A DNA stretch of 39,575 nt, from assembly GCA_040222185.1 (NCBI GenBank), contig JAVKDP010000016.1:1-39575 (forward strand). Direction: 5' to 3'. Below, piece after piece: positions 24,105 through 32,293 of this stretch (its first letter is position 1; each line of letters begins with the position of its first letter). The position numbers and the translations under genes are program-made. Below the pieces are notes generated by a model. It was not told the origin of the DNA. It saw nothing but the letters and a program-made list of their open reading frames with translations, and ran no database searches. The DNA comes from JAVKDP01 sp040222185 (GTDB lineage Bacteria > Bacteroidota > Rhodothermia > Balneolales > Balneolaceae).

Positions 24105-24198
24105 TCGCTATTCTAGCGAGCTAGATCACATATTAGAGGTGCTTTGTAGCAGTTAAAAAGAAATGTGTCGGAGCGATATATAGCGGGACAAATCGCTC
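24105..24198. promoter_or_regulatory. Cluster of AGCGA-type elements upstream of susC
   Basis: Between the LytTR regulator and susC there are five related hexamers. TCGCTA (24105-24110) and TAGCGA (24114-24119) form a perfect 6-3-6 palindrome. GAGCGA (24171-24176), TAGCGG (24181-24186) and TCGCTC (24193-24198) include a 7-bp inverted repeat, GAGCGAT/ATCGCTC. The first two of this second group are 10 bp apart, one helical turn. These are plausible operator sites for the adjacent LytTR regulator (inference). No U-tract follows, so a terminator is less likely. Confidence 0.4.
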
Positions 24199-24217
24199 TT
24201 GAGCAGTGACAAAAGAA

Positions 24218-24967
24218 CTAAATACTCTGAATCAACTCTTTATAATTACGGCTCATTTTGAGTTCCTCTCCATTTTTCATAATCACCTTATAATCACCAT
24301 AAGTCCACTCCTCGATATAATCAACAAAATCAAGGTTCACTATGGTAGATCTGTGTATCTGAAAGAATAAATCGTCATCCAATTTTTTCTTGATCCCAGA
24401 CATAGTACTTCGCAACAGGTGTTTCTTTTTTTCGGTAACCATATTCACATAGTTTCCTGATGCTTCAATCCATATCACATCCGAGCTCTTTACTATATAA
24501 ATATTGCCACTGCTTTTCACTATAAACCGGTCAACAGAAGTTGAGCTTTCGGCCTGGTTTCTTAAAAACTTCTTTAGCCTTTCACTGGCTTCTTTTTCAT
24601 TTTCCTTTCGAAAGGTCTTCTTTGCTTTCTCCAACGCCTGGGATAGCCTGACTTTATCAAAGGGTTTATGAACATAATCAAGAGCATTTACTTCAAATGC
24701 TTTTACAGCATATTCACTAAATGCCGTCACAAAAATTACGGTAGGCAAACTGTCTTCTTCTACGTTGTTTAGTACATCAAACCCATTCACTTCAGGCATT
24801 TCTATATCCAGGAATACCAAATCAGGCTGGTGTTCTTCAATCGCCTCAATCGCTTCAATTCCGTTTTTACATATACTGATAAGCTCAACATCCTGGTCGT
24901 CTTTCAGCATGTAGCTCAATCGATTCCGAGCATGTTCCTCATCATCTACTATTATTGTCTTAATCAT
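24218..24967 (-). CDS. LytTR-family response regulator
   Basis: A 249-residue two-component regulator. The receiver domain (about 1-120) has the acidic pair D8-D9, phospho-acceptor D54 (LVFLDIEMP), the conserved Thr in VIFVTAFSEYAVKAF and Lys in HKPFD. The C-terminal LytTR DNA-binding domain (about 145-245) shows VIWIEASGNYVNMVTEKKKH and FFQIHRSTIVNLDFVDYI. Its start overlaps the HK stop by 4 bp (ATGA), so translation is coupled to the kinase gene. It is followed by the AGCGA cluster and susC, so control of SusCD is a reasonable inference. Confidence 0.95.
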   Translation of the reverse strand: MIKTIIVDDEEHARNRLSYMLKDDQDVELISICKNGIEAIEAIEEHQPDLVFLDIEMPEVNGFDVLNNVEEDSLPTVIFVTAFSEYAVKAFEVNALDYVHKPFDKVRLSQALEKAKKTFRKENEKEASERLKKFLRNQAESSTSVDRFIVKSSGNIYIVKSSDVIWIEASGNYVNMVTEKKKHLLRSTMSGIKKKLDDDLFFQIHRSTIVNLDFVDYIEEWTYGDYKVIMKNGEELKMSRNYKELIQSI

Positions 24968-26061
24968 GATGATTTAAAGTATTTTTCTGGTACTAATATT
25001 GATGAACGGAAACCTCCGCTTTCAAGTATGTCTACCTCAAGCATGGCTCCTTCACCAAAAAATATTTTTAGCCTTTCGTCTATATTTTTCAAGCCAGTAC
25101 TCCATTCCTCCCTCAAAGGTTTCTTCTTTCGCTCTTGACCATCATCAGATACTACAATCTTTAACAAATCATCTGATATTTTAGATGAAATGGTAATCTT
25201 GCTTGCATTAAGTGATTTACTTACTGCATGTTTAATTGAGTTTTCTACCAAAGGCTGAATGATATAACATGGTATTCGGATTTCTTCGGTCTGTTTTTCT
25301 ATATCAAACTCAAGGGAGAGTCGATCATTAAACCTTGATTTCTCAATATCCAGGTACTTTTTCAGAAAAATAATCTCAGCCTCAATAGTACAGGTGTTGG
25401 GCTGGTTTTGATCGAAGGTACTTTTAATTAATTCCTCGAGTTTTGAAATTGTTTCGATCGCCTTCTTTGGTTCTGTATGGATTAGAAAGTCCACCATATT
25501 CAAAGTGTTAAAAAGAAAATGAGGTTTAAGTTGCGCCTTAAGAGTAGATAAAGTTGCTTTCGAGAGCTTTTCCTCCAACATATTATTCTTTTCAGTAAGC
25601 TCTGATATATCCTTGTAATACTTTTGCATACCAGACAATACCGCAACCCCCCAGTATAAAAGAAACGACATCGAACCGTGAAGCAATAATTGCCGCCTGA
25701 ACGTTGATAGAACGAACTCAAGACTTTCACTAAATATGTAATAACCTTGAAGTGATAGCAGTATGGTTTGAAAAACCAATACAAATACAGAAACAAAACA
25801 GAAACTGAAAAAAATATGTAGTATTACCCTTCTCCAGCTACCAAATAGTGGAAACTTAAGAGACAGCCAAATTACCCCTGGAAATAATAATGCTGGCACA
25901 ACAAGTATTAAGAACGATCGCAATAACACCTGGTATATCGTAGGGTTCGAAAAACGATCGATGTAGTACAGGTTTACCAATAGAACGAGTACTGCGAATA
26001 GTACCGAAACAAGTATGGTTGCCCTACCAGCCCCCTTTACGTAAAGTAGTTTTTTAAGCAT
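24964..26061 (-). CDS. LytS-type sensor histidine kinase, intact
   Basis: A 365-residue membrane histidine kinase. Four hydrophobic segments occupy roughly residues 12-150, followed by a coiled region (ELTEKNNMLEEKLSKATL). The His_kinase motif LKPHFLFNTLN has phospho-acceptor H181, and the ATPase N-box QPLVENSIKHA has N274. The G-boxes are VSDDGQERKKK and STGLKNIDERLK. All residues needed for autophosphorylation appear present, although the G1 box has DDG in place of DNG. It overlaps the upstream HK-like gene by one base (TAATG) and the regulator by four, so three proteins are made from one message. No extracellular sensor domain is seen; the sensing part is the membrane block. Confidence 0.93.
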   Translation of the reverse strand: MLKKLLYVKGAGRATILVSVLFAVLVLLVNLYYIDRFSNPTIYQVLLRSFLILVVPALLFPGVIWLSLKFPLFGSWRRVILHIFFSFCFVSVFVLVFQTILLSLQGYYIFSESLEFVLSTFRRQLLLHGSMSFLLYWGVAVLSGMQKYYKDISELTEKNNMLEEKLSKATLSTLKAQLKPHFLFNTLNMVDFLIHTEPKKAIETISKLEELIKSTFDQNQPNTCTIEAEIIFLKKYLDIEKSRFNDRLSLEFDIEKQTEEIRIPCYIIQPLVENSIKHAVSKSLNASKITISSKISDDLLKIVVSDDGQERKKKPLREEWSTGLKNIDERLKIFFGEGAMLEVDILESGGFRSSILVPEKYFKSS

Positions 26062-27194
26062 TAATGACTTTCAACAACCTCCGCCTTATATGAGTTTATC
26101 TTGAGGGTTAAAAAATGCTCTTCAACTACAGCTGAAAGCACAAATTTCTCATCGGCAAAGTCCCCGATTAGTTTATTAATTGATTCGAATAATGGTTCAT
26201 TGTCCAGGTATTCTTGTAGGTTCTCTTTAGTTGATAAACCATTCAGTACTATTTTAATCACTGATTCTGTCTTTGATTTTTTTTCAGCGTACATGAATAC
26301 TGAAGTAATGTCTTCGGTATAAATTTTATAACTCCCAAAGAATAGCTCCTCGAATAACGGGATCAGAAAAACCATGGAAGGCACCCTGTAATTCTCTCCA
26401 AGTTTCTTAAGTTGAGCTTTTATATCAATGGTACGGGATAGTCGAAGTTTTACAAGGTCCATATACATCCTGAATAAAAGTACTTCTTCATTCAGCCTTA
26501 CTTTCTCTTCCCCAATATTGTCAACAAGTTTTCGAAGTAAGCCCGCCATTAGAATAACCATTTGTGAGGCTTCTTCAGGTTTTTCAATTGCTCTCTTCTT
26601 GATGAACTCCAGGTTTGGATAAATAATCTCTGGATTCATTTTAAGCTCAATTTCCTTTAGTCTCACTTTTTGTAGTTCAAGACTAAGCATAGAAGCTTTT
26701 TCAGAAATCTCAGTTTGCTCACGTAGTTTTAACAACCCACCTACCAAGCCTATCATAGTAATATAAACCAGGTATCGCATCTCCAGGAACGACATAAAAT
26801 CACTTCTGAACGTACTTAGATCTACATTACCAACCAGGAAAATAGAATTGATATATATTTGCCAAAATGAGTGGATTACGAATATAATACTCGCTACTAC
26901 AAGGTGGGTTATAACAGTAGTAAGTGTAAGGTTGAAAAAAAGATCTTTCCTCCTCTTTCCAACCCATATCACTGCAACCATAGCCAAACCTAATGGCAGG
27001 AATGCAGCCCACTCTACTGCAAATATGTACAAAAAACTTAAATCAAGGCTATCAATCCTTGCAATTACAAGGCTTGTAAGTATTGCATGATAAAAAGTAA
27101 AAATAGCTGCCGCTACTGCTACAACGATATATTCTATGTTCTTTTTCAACCTTCCATTTTTAGAAAGATGAATATCGTCAAGCAGTAACTTCAT
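26061..27194 (-). CDS. LytS-like pseudo-histidine kinase (catalytic residues lost)
   Basis: A 377-residue protein with the same layout as the next gene: four membrane segments (about 20-165), coiled linker, His_kinase-like and ATPase-like regions. Where LytS kinases have NPHFLFN, it reads NPEIIYPN, with E189 in place of the phospho-acceptor His. The N-box QPLVENSIKHA is replaced by IPLFEELFFGS, with E283 in place of the Mg-binding Asn. Recognisable G-boxes (DNG and GLxN) are missing from the C-terminal part. It should not autophosphorylate or bind ATP normally. The reading frame is intact and overlaps the active kinase by one base, so it is a maintained protein, likely a sensor or regulatory partner (inference). 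Confidence 0.85.
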   Translation of the reverse strand: MKLLLDDIHLSKNGRLKKNIEYIVVAVAAAIFTFYHAILTSLVIARIDSLDLSFLYIFAVEWAAFLPLGLAMVAVIWVGKRRKDLFFNLTLTTVITHLVVASIIFVIHSFWQIYINSIFLVGNVDLSTFRSDFMSFLEMRYLVYITMIGLVGGLLKLREQTEISEKASMLSLELQKVRLKEIELKMNPEIIYPNLEFIKKRAIEKPEEASQMVILMAGLLRKLVDNIGEEKVRLNEEVLLFRMYMDLVKLRLSRTIDIKAQLKKLGENYRVPSMVFLIPLFEELFFGSYKIYTEDITSVFMYAEKKSKTESVIKIVLNGLSTKENLQEYLDNEPLFESINKLIGDFADEKFVLSAVVEEHFLTLKINSYKAEVVESH

Positions 27195-27212
27195 ATACCT
27201 CTATTTGTGATT

Positions 27213-27290
27213 AACAGCTAAATATAGGGAGTAAACGCTATTATTTGGGATGGAATTATCTTTTTACATTAACCTTTACTCCCTGCTGTT
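27213..27290 (-). promoter_or_regulatory. Long inverted repeat ahead of the signalling operon
   Basis: AGGGAGTAAA (27226-27235) is a perfect inverted repeat of TTTACTCCCT (27275-27284). AACAGC (27213-27218) also pairs with GCTGTT (27285-27290), giving 16 bp with a 7-base bulge on one side and a 39-base loop. It sits 19 bp before the start of the pseudo-kinase gene. It could be an operator, a leader structure or the 3' end of the TonB receptor transcript. Confidence 0.45.
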
Positions 27291-27308
27291 TTTACAAAAG
27301 AGAAGACG

Positions 27309-29708
27309 CTAAAACTCCCATTTTAGTTGAAACAGAAAGTTTCTCCCGGCTTGCGGATAGTAGTAGTTAAATCGTTGTTCTCCCCCAGAAATAAATCCAA
27401 AGGTATAACCATTGGTTTCATACTCCACATCGGCGATATTGCTAACCTGTAACGTTGCAATGAGAGCTTTTGCGAAGCTTAATCCAGTTAGCGCATAGCT
27501 CAATCGTAAATCACTTACAAGATACTCGTCAATGTCACGAAACTCATTTTCAGTATTATCTAAATATTGCCTCGAGACATATTTAGACAGTATTTCACCA
27601 GAAAATCCTTTTTTATCATAGCTAAACACAGAATTCGCAATAAGCCTTGGAGAAAAGGCTATGTCAGTATCATTAAATGTCCTTTCTACCTGGCCTCCAT
27701 TATCGTAGTCGTCGATAAACTCAGAAAACTCATCGATCTTATTTTGGCTCAGCGTCATGTTTGCAGCCCATGAGAAATGATCTGTCAACCGAACTCCACC
27801 TTCCAATTCTAATCCGATTCTGGAACTACGTTCAACGTTATCTCTAATATACGCACCCACATCATTTATTTGCCCTGTGAGTACCAATTGGTCGTCATAA
27901 AACATTCCATATGCATTTATCCCGGCATAAAAGGTCTCAAACTCCTTGTGATAACCTGCTTCAACATTAAATAGTGTCTCGTGCCTCGGTCTGCTTCTTT
28001 CTGTAGAGTTTACATACTCTTCACGGGTTGGTTCTTTACTGGCTACACCAAAGGAAAGAAAGGCTCTTTCTCCTTCTGATCTTCTATATACGATCCCTGC
28101 TTTTGGATTGAAAAAGGTCAGGTTATCTGTTTGGTCAATGGATCGTGTTCCATCCGTATCATCATTGGTTAGTCCAACAAAATCATATGAAATAGTTCTT
28201 ACCTGGGCATCCAGATAAATATTCAGCTTTTCAGTTGGCTCGAAATTAAACTTACTAAATAAGTTTGCATCCAGTTTATCTCCATCATTGTCATAATACC
28301 TGTCCCCAATCTCACTGGTACCCGCATTTCGAGCCCAGATTACTTCCCCAAAGTGTCCGCCATCGTATTGATGAATCCCACCTCCTACAGTCAAGTCCCA
28401 ACTGGATGTTTCGTATTTGGTAGAAAAAACCCCTCCATAAAAATCATTATCCAGCCATCTTCTTCGAATTAAGTCGCTACTGGCTACACTATCACTACTT
28501 ACGTTTATCCCATAATCAGAAAGAGTTTGACCTGCTTTATATTCCTCAAAATAACCCTGCCCTTTGGTGTAATGAAGTGAGGCATTTGCTGTCCAGTTGT
28601 AATCCAGTTCATAAGAATAATGAAGCTGGTAATAGTCCTGACGATAGTTATCTACCTGGTCTTCGTGAGGTGTTCCGGCTTTTTCAGTACCGGCTTCATT
28701 GAAGGTTCTGTTTCCGCTTAACAATACACTTTCTTCTACTCCATACCATGCCTGGTATGTAATCTCTTTTCCAGAGAAAACATCCGCTTTAAGTAAACTT
28801 CTATTTCCTCTTTTGGAACCTGAAAGATAGAATGAGTTTAAATCAGCAGAAGCCCTGTCGATATATCCATCAGACAGGATTTTAGATAATCTGCCTTCAA
28901 ACATCCATTCATTTTCCATTAAACCAGAACCTAACAAAATGTTAGCCTTCCTCGTGTTGAAAGAGCCGATTCCCGTATTCACTTCGGCAAATGGTTCTGT
29001 TCTATTCGTACTTGTCTGAAGATTAATAGAAGCTCCGAAAGCTGCGGCACCATTTGTTGATGTACCAACACCTCTTTGGATCTGTATGTTTTCAATCGAA
29101 GATGCTAGATCGGGTAAATCAACCCAAAACACACCATGTGATTCAGCATCGTTTACCGGGATTCCATTTATAGTCACATTAATGCGCGCTGGATCTACTC
29201 CTCGAATTCTGATTCCAGTGTAACCGATTCCTGCACCTGCATCTGAAGTAGTAACTACAGAAGGGGTAGCCCGAAGCAAGTATGGAACATCCTGACCAAG
29301 GTTTCTTTCTTCTAGTTCTTCTCTGGTGATATTGGTATAGGTGAATGGTGTACTGTCATCTACTCGTGTTGCTTCCACTACTATGGCGTTAAGGGATTTC
29401 CTTACCAAATAAACTTCTATTACATCTTCTATATTCTGTAATGGGATTATTTGAGGCTCAAAACCTATATAGCTTACTCTAAGTAAATATGAGTTTTCCA
29501 TGTTTAAGGAGAACTGGAAAAAGCCTTCTTCGTTTGTTGAAGTCCCGTTTTGCTTGCCAACCTGCAAAACATTAACGCCAAAAAGCGGCTCTTTACTTGT
29601 TGCATCATACACATACCCTGAAATGGTTTGTGCATAGCTTTGTGATAGAATAAATAGTGATAAAATTGCCGCCCAAAGCGACTTAGAAAAGAATGTCTTG
29701 GTAAACAT
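27309..29708 (-). CDS. TonB-dependent receptor under TPP riboswitch control (putative thiamin uptake)
   Basis: A 799-residue outer-membrane receptor. The signal peptide (about 1-26, ending QSYAQ) is followed by a carboxypeptidase-regulatory-like domain (ISGYVYDATSKEPLFGVNVL). The plug (VPYLLRATPSVVTTSDAGAG, IRIRGVDPARINVTINGIPV, IQRGVGTSTNGAAAFGASIN) comes next, then the barrel ending RNFLFQLKWEF with a terminal Phe, as usual for outer-membrane proteins. A TPP riboswitch (29769-29849) lies 60 bp upstream and an SD-masking hairpin lies directly before the start. TonB receptors behind TPP riboswitches are known in Bacteroidota and are thought to import thiamin or its phosphates. No inner-membrane thiamin permease is adjacent. 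Confidence 0.92.
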   Translation of the reverse strand: MFTKTFFSKSLWAAILSLFILSQSYAQTISGYVYDATSKEPLFGVNVLQVGKQNGTSTNEEGFFQFSLNMENSYLLRVSYIGFEPQIIPLQNIEDVIEVYLVRKSLNAIVVEATRVDDSTPFTYTNITREELEERNLGQDVPYLLRATPSVVTTSDAGAGIGYTGIRIRGVDPARINVTINGIPVNDAESHGVFWVDLPDLASSIENIQIQRGVGTSTNGAAAFGASINLQTSTNRTEPFAEVNTGIGSFNTRKANILLGSGLMENEWMFEGRLSKILSDGYIDRASADLNSFYLSGSKRGNRSLLKADVFSGKEITYQAWYGVEESVLLSGNRTFNEAGTEKAGTPHEDQVDNYRQDYYQLHYSYELDYNWTANASLHYTKGQGYFEEYKAGQTLSDYGINVSSDSVASSDLIRRRWLDNDFYGGVFSTKYETSSWDLTVGGGIHQYDGGHFGEVIWARNAGTSEIGDRYYDNDGDKLDANLFSKFNFEPTEKLNIYLDAQVRTISYDFVGLTNDDTDGTRSIDQTDNLTFFNPKAGIVYRRSEGERAFLSFGVASKEPTREEYVNSTERSRPRHETLFNVEAGYHKEFETFYAGINAYGMFYDDQLVLTGQINDVGAYIRDNVERSSRIGLELEGGVRLTDHFSWAANMTLSQNKIDEFSEFIDDYDNGGQVERTFNDTDIAFSPRLIANSVFSYDKKGFSGEILSKYVSRQYLDNTENEFRDIDEYLVSDLRLSYALTGLSFAKALIATLQVSNIADVEYETNGYTFGFISGGEQRFNYYYPQAGRNFLFQLKWEF

Positions 29709-29711
29709 TAT

Positions 29712-29742
29712 TCCTCCAATTAAGTTTAAAATTAATGGAGGA
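29712..29742 (-). promoter_or_regulatory. Shine-Dalgarno-sequestering hairpin of the thiamin receptor
   Basis: In the minus-strand RNA, UCCUCCAUUAA (29742-29732) pairs with UUAAUUGGAGGA (29723-29712) with one bulged U. The second arm contains the ribosome site GGAGG (29717-29713), 4 bases before ATG 29708. The aptamer's own GGAGG (29779-29775) can pair with the same CCUCC, which would free the ribosome site when TPP is absent (inference). Confidence 0.6.
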
Positions 29743-29768
29743 GGTCAACTTGTGATGCGATTGCACCT

Positions 29769-29849
29769 GGTTTTCCTCCGCCGGTATTATCCGGATCAGG
29801 TTTTAGGGTATAATCTCAGCCTCGGCACTTTGCAGAAGCACCCCTAACC
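29769..29849 (-). promoter_or_regulatory. TPP (thiamin pyrophosphate) riboswitch, THI element
   Basis: The minus strand carries the conserved THI-box blocks in order: GGTTAGGGGTGC at the 5' side, then GTGCCGAGGCTGAGATTATA and ACCCT. ACCTGATCCGGATAATACCG follows, then GCGGAGGAAAACC. The closing stem P1 is GGUU (29849-29846) with AACC (29772-29769). CUGAGA (29819-29814) and CUGAUCCGGAUAAU are TPP-binding signatures. It precedes the TonB receptor by 60 bp and probably acts on translation through the hairpin at 29712-29742. Confidence 0.95.
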
Positions 29850-29975
29850 GTTCTTTAAGGTAGGAAGATTGGGTTTCAAATGGCAAGCTTCATATCTCAA
29901 ACTTTACTAATGTTTTCACGATTAATTCATGAAACTCCCTTACATTTGAAAATTATGCAAACAAGCTATCTAACT

Positions 29976-31250
29976 ATGCGATCTACCTTACTGCAATATT
30001 GCTTTTTATTCCTTTTGATTGGAACTCTTGCCTGTTCTTACCAGGGCGATAAACCAGATGATTTAAACTCAGAAATTACTGCTGATGATATTACTACTCA
30101 CATAACTTTTTTAGCAGCCGATGAACTAAACGGTCGCGAAGCAGGCACCGCCGATGAAGCCAAAGCCGCAAACTATATTGCAAATCATTTCCGCGATTTT
30201 GGATTAGAACCAGCTGGAGATGATCAAACTTTCTTGCAGGAGTTCACTATTAATACAGAACTTTTAAGAAATCCACATTCTACAGATACAACCGGAGAGA
30301 AAAGACTTTCCAAAAACGTAGTGGGTTTATTACAGGGAACTGGTAATTCTGATGAGTTTATAATCATTGGAGCTCACTACGACCATCTGGGATATGGTGA
30401 TTTCGGTTCGTTATATCGTGGAGAAACAAAACGAATTCATAATGGCGCAGATGATAATGCTTCGGGAACCGCTGGAGTTCTTGAGTTGGCACATTATTTC
30501 TCTGAAAACAGGCCTGAGACCGATATCCTCTTTCTTGCTTTTTCCGGTGAAGAAATGGGACTGCTTGGTTCAGCTCATTATGCTGAAAATCCTACATTGG
30601 ACCTTGAGAACGCTCTGGCAATGATAAATATGGATATGATTGGGCGAATGAGCGATAAGAAGCTTATGATTTTTGGAATCGGTACTGCAGATAGCTGGGA
30701 AAACATTTTGCTCACTGCCAATACCGATTCTTTAGATCTGAATTTGGTTCCTGATGGGACAGGTTCAAGTGACCATACCAGTTTCTATTACAAAAATATT
30801 CCGGTACTACATTATTTCACGGATACCCACTCTGATTATCACCGACCTTCAGATGATACCGAGTATGTTAATGCTGAAGGTGAGGCTCTAGCGCTGGCTC
30901 ACTTAGTCAGGGTTATTGATTATTTAGATACCATAAATCAAAATCAGCTTGAATTCATAGCTGCCCCTGGTGAACAACGCCGAAGCATGAGACTCGAAGG
31001 GCCAACTCTTGGAGTACTCCCGGATTACGGATATGATGGCAAAGGCATGAAAATTACAGGAACTAATGATGGACAGCCTGCTGCCAATGCTGGTCTTATG
31101 AGCGGAGATATTATTATTAAATTAGGCGGTGAAGACCTCGAAGATATTTATGGATATATGGGAGCTCTTAACAAACTCAAAAAAGGACAGCTTACTACCA
31201 TTACCATTCTTAGAGATGGAGAAGAAATGAAAATGGATTTACAGCTCTAA
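29976..31250 (+). CDS. M28-family zinc peptidase with C-terminal PDZ domain
   Basis: M28 enzymes are di-zinc aminopeptidases. Numbered from ATG 29976, the metal ligands are visible: H134 (IIGAHYDHLGYG), D159 (NGADDNASGT), catalytic E192 and ligand E193 (FSGEEMGLLGSAHY), an Asp in MINMDMIGRM and a His in HSDYHRPSDD. A PDZ domain follows (KITGTNDGQPAANAGLMSGD, IIIKLGGEDL). The N-terminus MRSTLLQYCFLFLLIGTLAC looks like a lipoprotein signal with an imperfect lipobox. Upstream ATGs at 29880 and 29955 are in frame; 29976 gives the cleanest signal peptide, but the choice is uncertain. It is likely periplasmic or outer-membrane anchored and is followed 13 bp later by a TPR lipoprotein gene. Confidence 0.9.
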   Translation: MRSTLLQYCFLFLLIGTLACSYQGDKPDDLNSEITADDITTHITFLAADELNGREAGTADEAKAANYIANHFRDFGLEPAGDDQTFLQEFTINTELLRNPHSTDTTGEKRLSKNVVGLLQGTGNSDEFIIIGAHYDHLGYGDFGSLYRGETKRIHNGADDNASGTAGVLELAHYFSENRPETDILFLAFSGEEMGLLGSAHYAENPTLDLENALAMINMDMIGRMSDKKLMIFGIGTADSWENILLTANTDSLDLNLVPDGTGSSDHTSFYYKNIPVLHYFTDTHSDYHRPSDDTEYVNAEGEALALAHLVRVIDYLDTINQNQLEFIAAPGEQRRSMRLEGPTLGVLPDYGYDGKGMKITGTNDGQPAANAGLMSGDIIIKLGGEDLEDIYGYMGALNKLKKGQLTTITILRDGEEMKMDLQL

Positions 31251-31263
31251 ACAGGTATAGCAC

Positions 31264-32205
31264 ATGAAGCTTACGCCAAGATTAATCATACTCATTTCAA
31301 TCCTGACAGCTTGCAGTCAGCTTCCTGAGCCCTTGTATATTTCTATACCCGAAAGTAGCGATACACAAACCATTTCAATACTTGGAGATTCACTTAGAAT
31401 TCCAACTCTTGGTGATAGCATAAGATCTGTTTTTATACAGAATGTTGTAGAAGCTGGCGAAAATTATAAAGCGGACTCAACGAATGTTGACAACATTATC
31501 TGGCTTGGTAGAAGAATAGCTTACTTAGGGGATTACCAGGAAGCTGTTGAGGTCTATTCAAAAGGAATAGAAAGAAATCCGGAAGAGCCTCAACTATACC
31601 GTCACAGAGGTCACCGATACATCTCCCTCCGAGCCTTTGATCATGCTATCCAGGACTTTGAAAAAGCAGGTGAGCTTATTGCCGGCAAAGAAGATATCAT
31701 TGAATCCGATGGTTTGCCAAATGCCTTGAATATGCCAAGAAGCTCACTTCATACCAATACCTGGTATCATCTTGGGTTGGCTTACTATCTAAAAGGTGAA
31801 TATGAAAAGGCACTCAGTGCTTATCAAAAATGTATTTCTGCATCTGAAAATGATGATATGCTTGTAGCTGCTGTTTATTGGTACTATATGACCCTGAAAC
31901 GGACCGGACAAGATGAACTAGCTGGAAAAATTATCGATCCTATTAATGACGATATGGATGTCATAGAAAATGACAGTTATTTAAAATTGCTGCTCGTTTT
32001 TAAAGGAGATTTTAATCCTGACTTGTTACTTGATGAGAATAGTGATGCTTTATCTAATGCTACAGTAGGTTACGGAATCGGAAACTGGCACTACATCAAT
32101 GGAAGAAAGGAACGTGCTCGAAGTATCTGGCAACAGGTATATGATGCAGGAAACTGGGCTTCCTTTGGCTTTATAGCCAGCGAGGTAGAATTAGCTTCTG
32201 ATTAG
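31264..32205 (+). CDS. TPR-repeat lipoprotein
   Basis: A 313-residue exported protein with a canonical lipobox (LTPRLIILISILTACSQ, Leu-Thr-Ala-Cys). The TPR region runs from about 75 to 200: GRRIAYLGDYQEAVEVYSKG, YRHRGHRYISLRAFDHAIQD and WYHLGLAYYLKGEYEKALSA. The C-terminal part is helical (YGIGNWHYINGRKERARSIW). TPRs suggest a scaffold for other envelope proteins. The start is 13 bp after the M28 peptidase stop, so the two form an operon and may act together (inference). Convergent with the M14 gene; the 88-bp gap shows no clear terminator. Confidence 0.85.
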   Translation: MKLTPRLIILISILTACSQLPEPLYISIPESSDTQTISILGDSLRIPTLGDSIRSVFIQNVVEAGENYKADSTNVDNIIWLGRRIAYLGDYQEAVEVYSKGIERNPEEPQLYRHRGHRYISLRAFDHAIQDFEKAGELIAGKEDIIESDGLPNALNMPRSSLHTNTWYHLGLAYYLKGEYEKALSAYQKCISASENDDMLVAAVYWYYMTLKRTGQDELAGKIIDPINDDMDVIENDSYLKLLLVFKGDFNPDLLLDENSDALSNATVGYGIGNWHYINGRKERARSIWQQVYDAGNWASFGFIASEVELASD

Positions 32206-32293
32206 CTTTTACGAGCTTCCTTTCAGCTTAATCAACTTTTCCATAGCTGTGTCATATCACAAACTACTTTCTCTTATTTTAAAATCCGGGTTT

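Noticed and set aside
24171..24198. GAGCGAT/ATCGCTC as an intrinsic terminator after the LytTR gene
   Set aside because: 14-base loop and no U-tract on the minus strand; an operator-like repeat is more likely.
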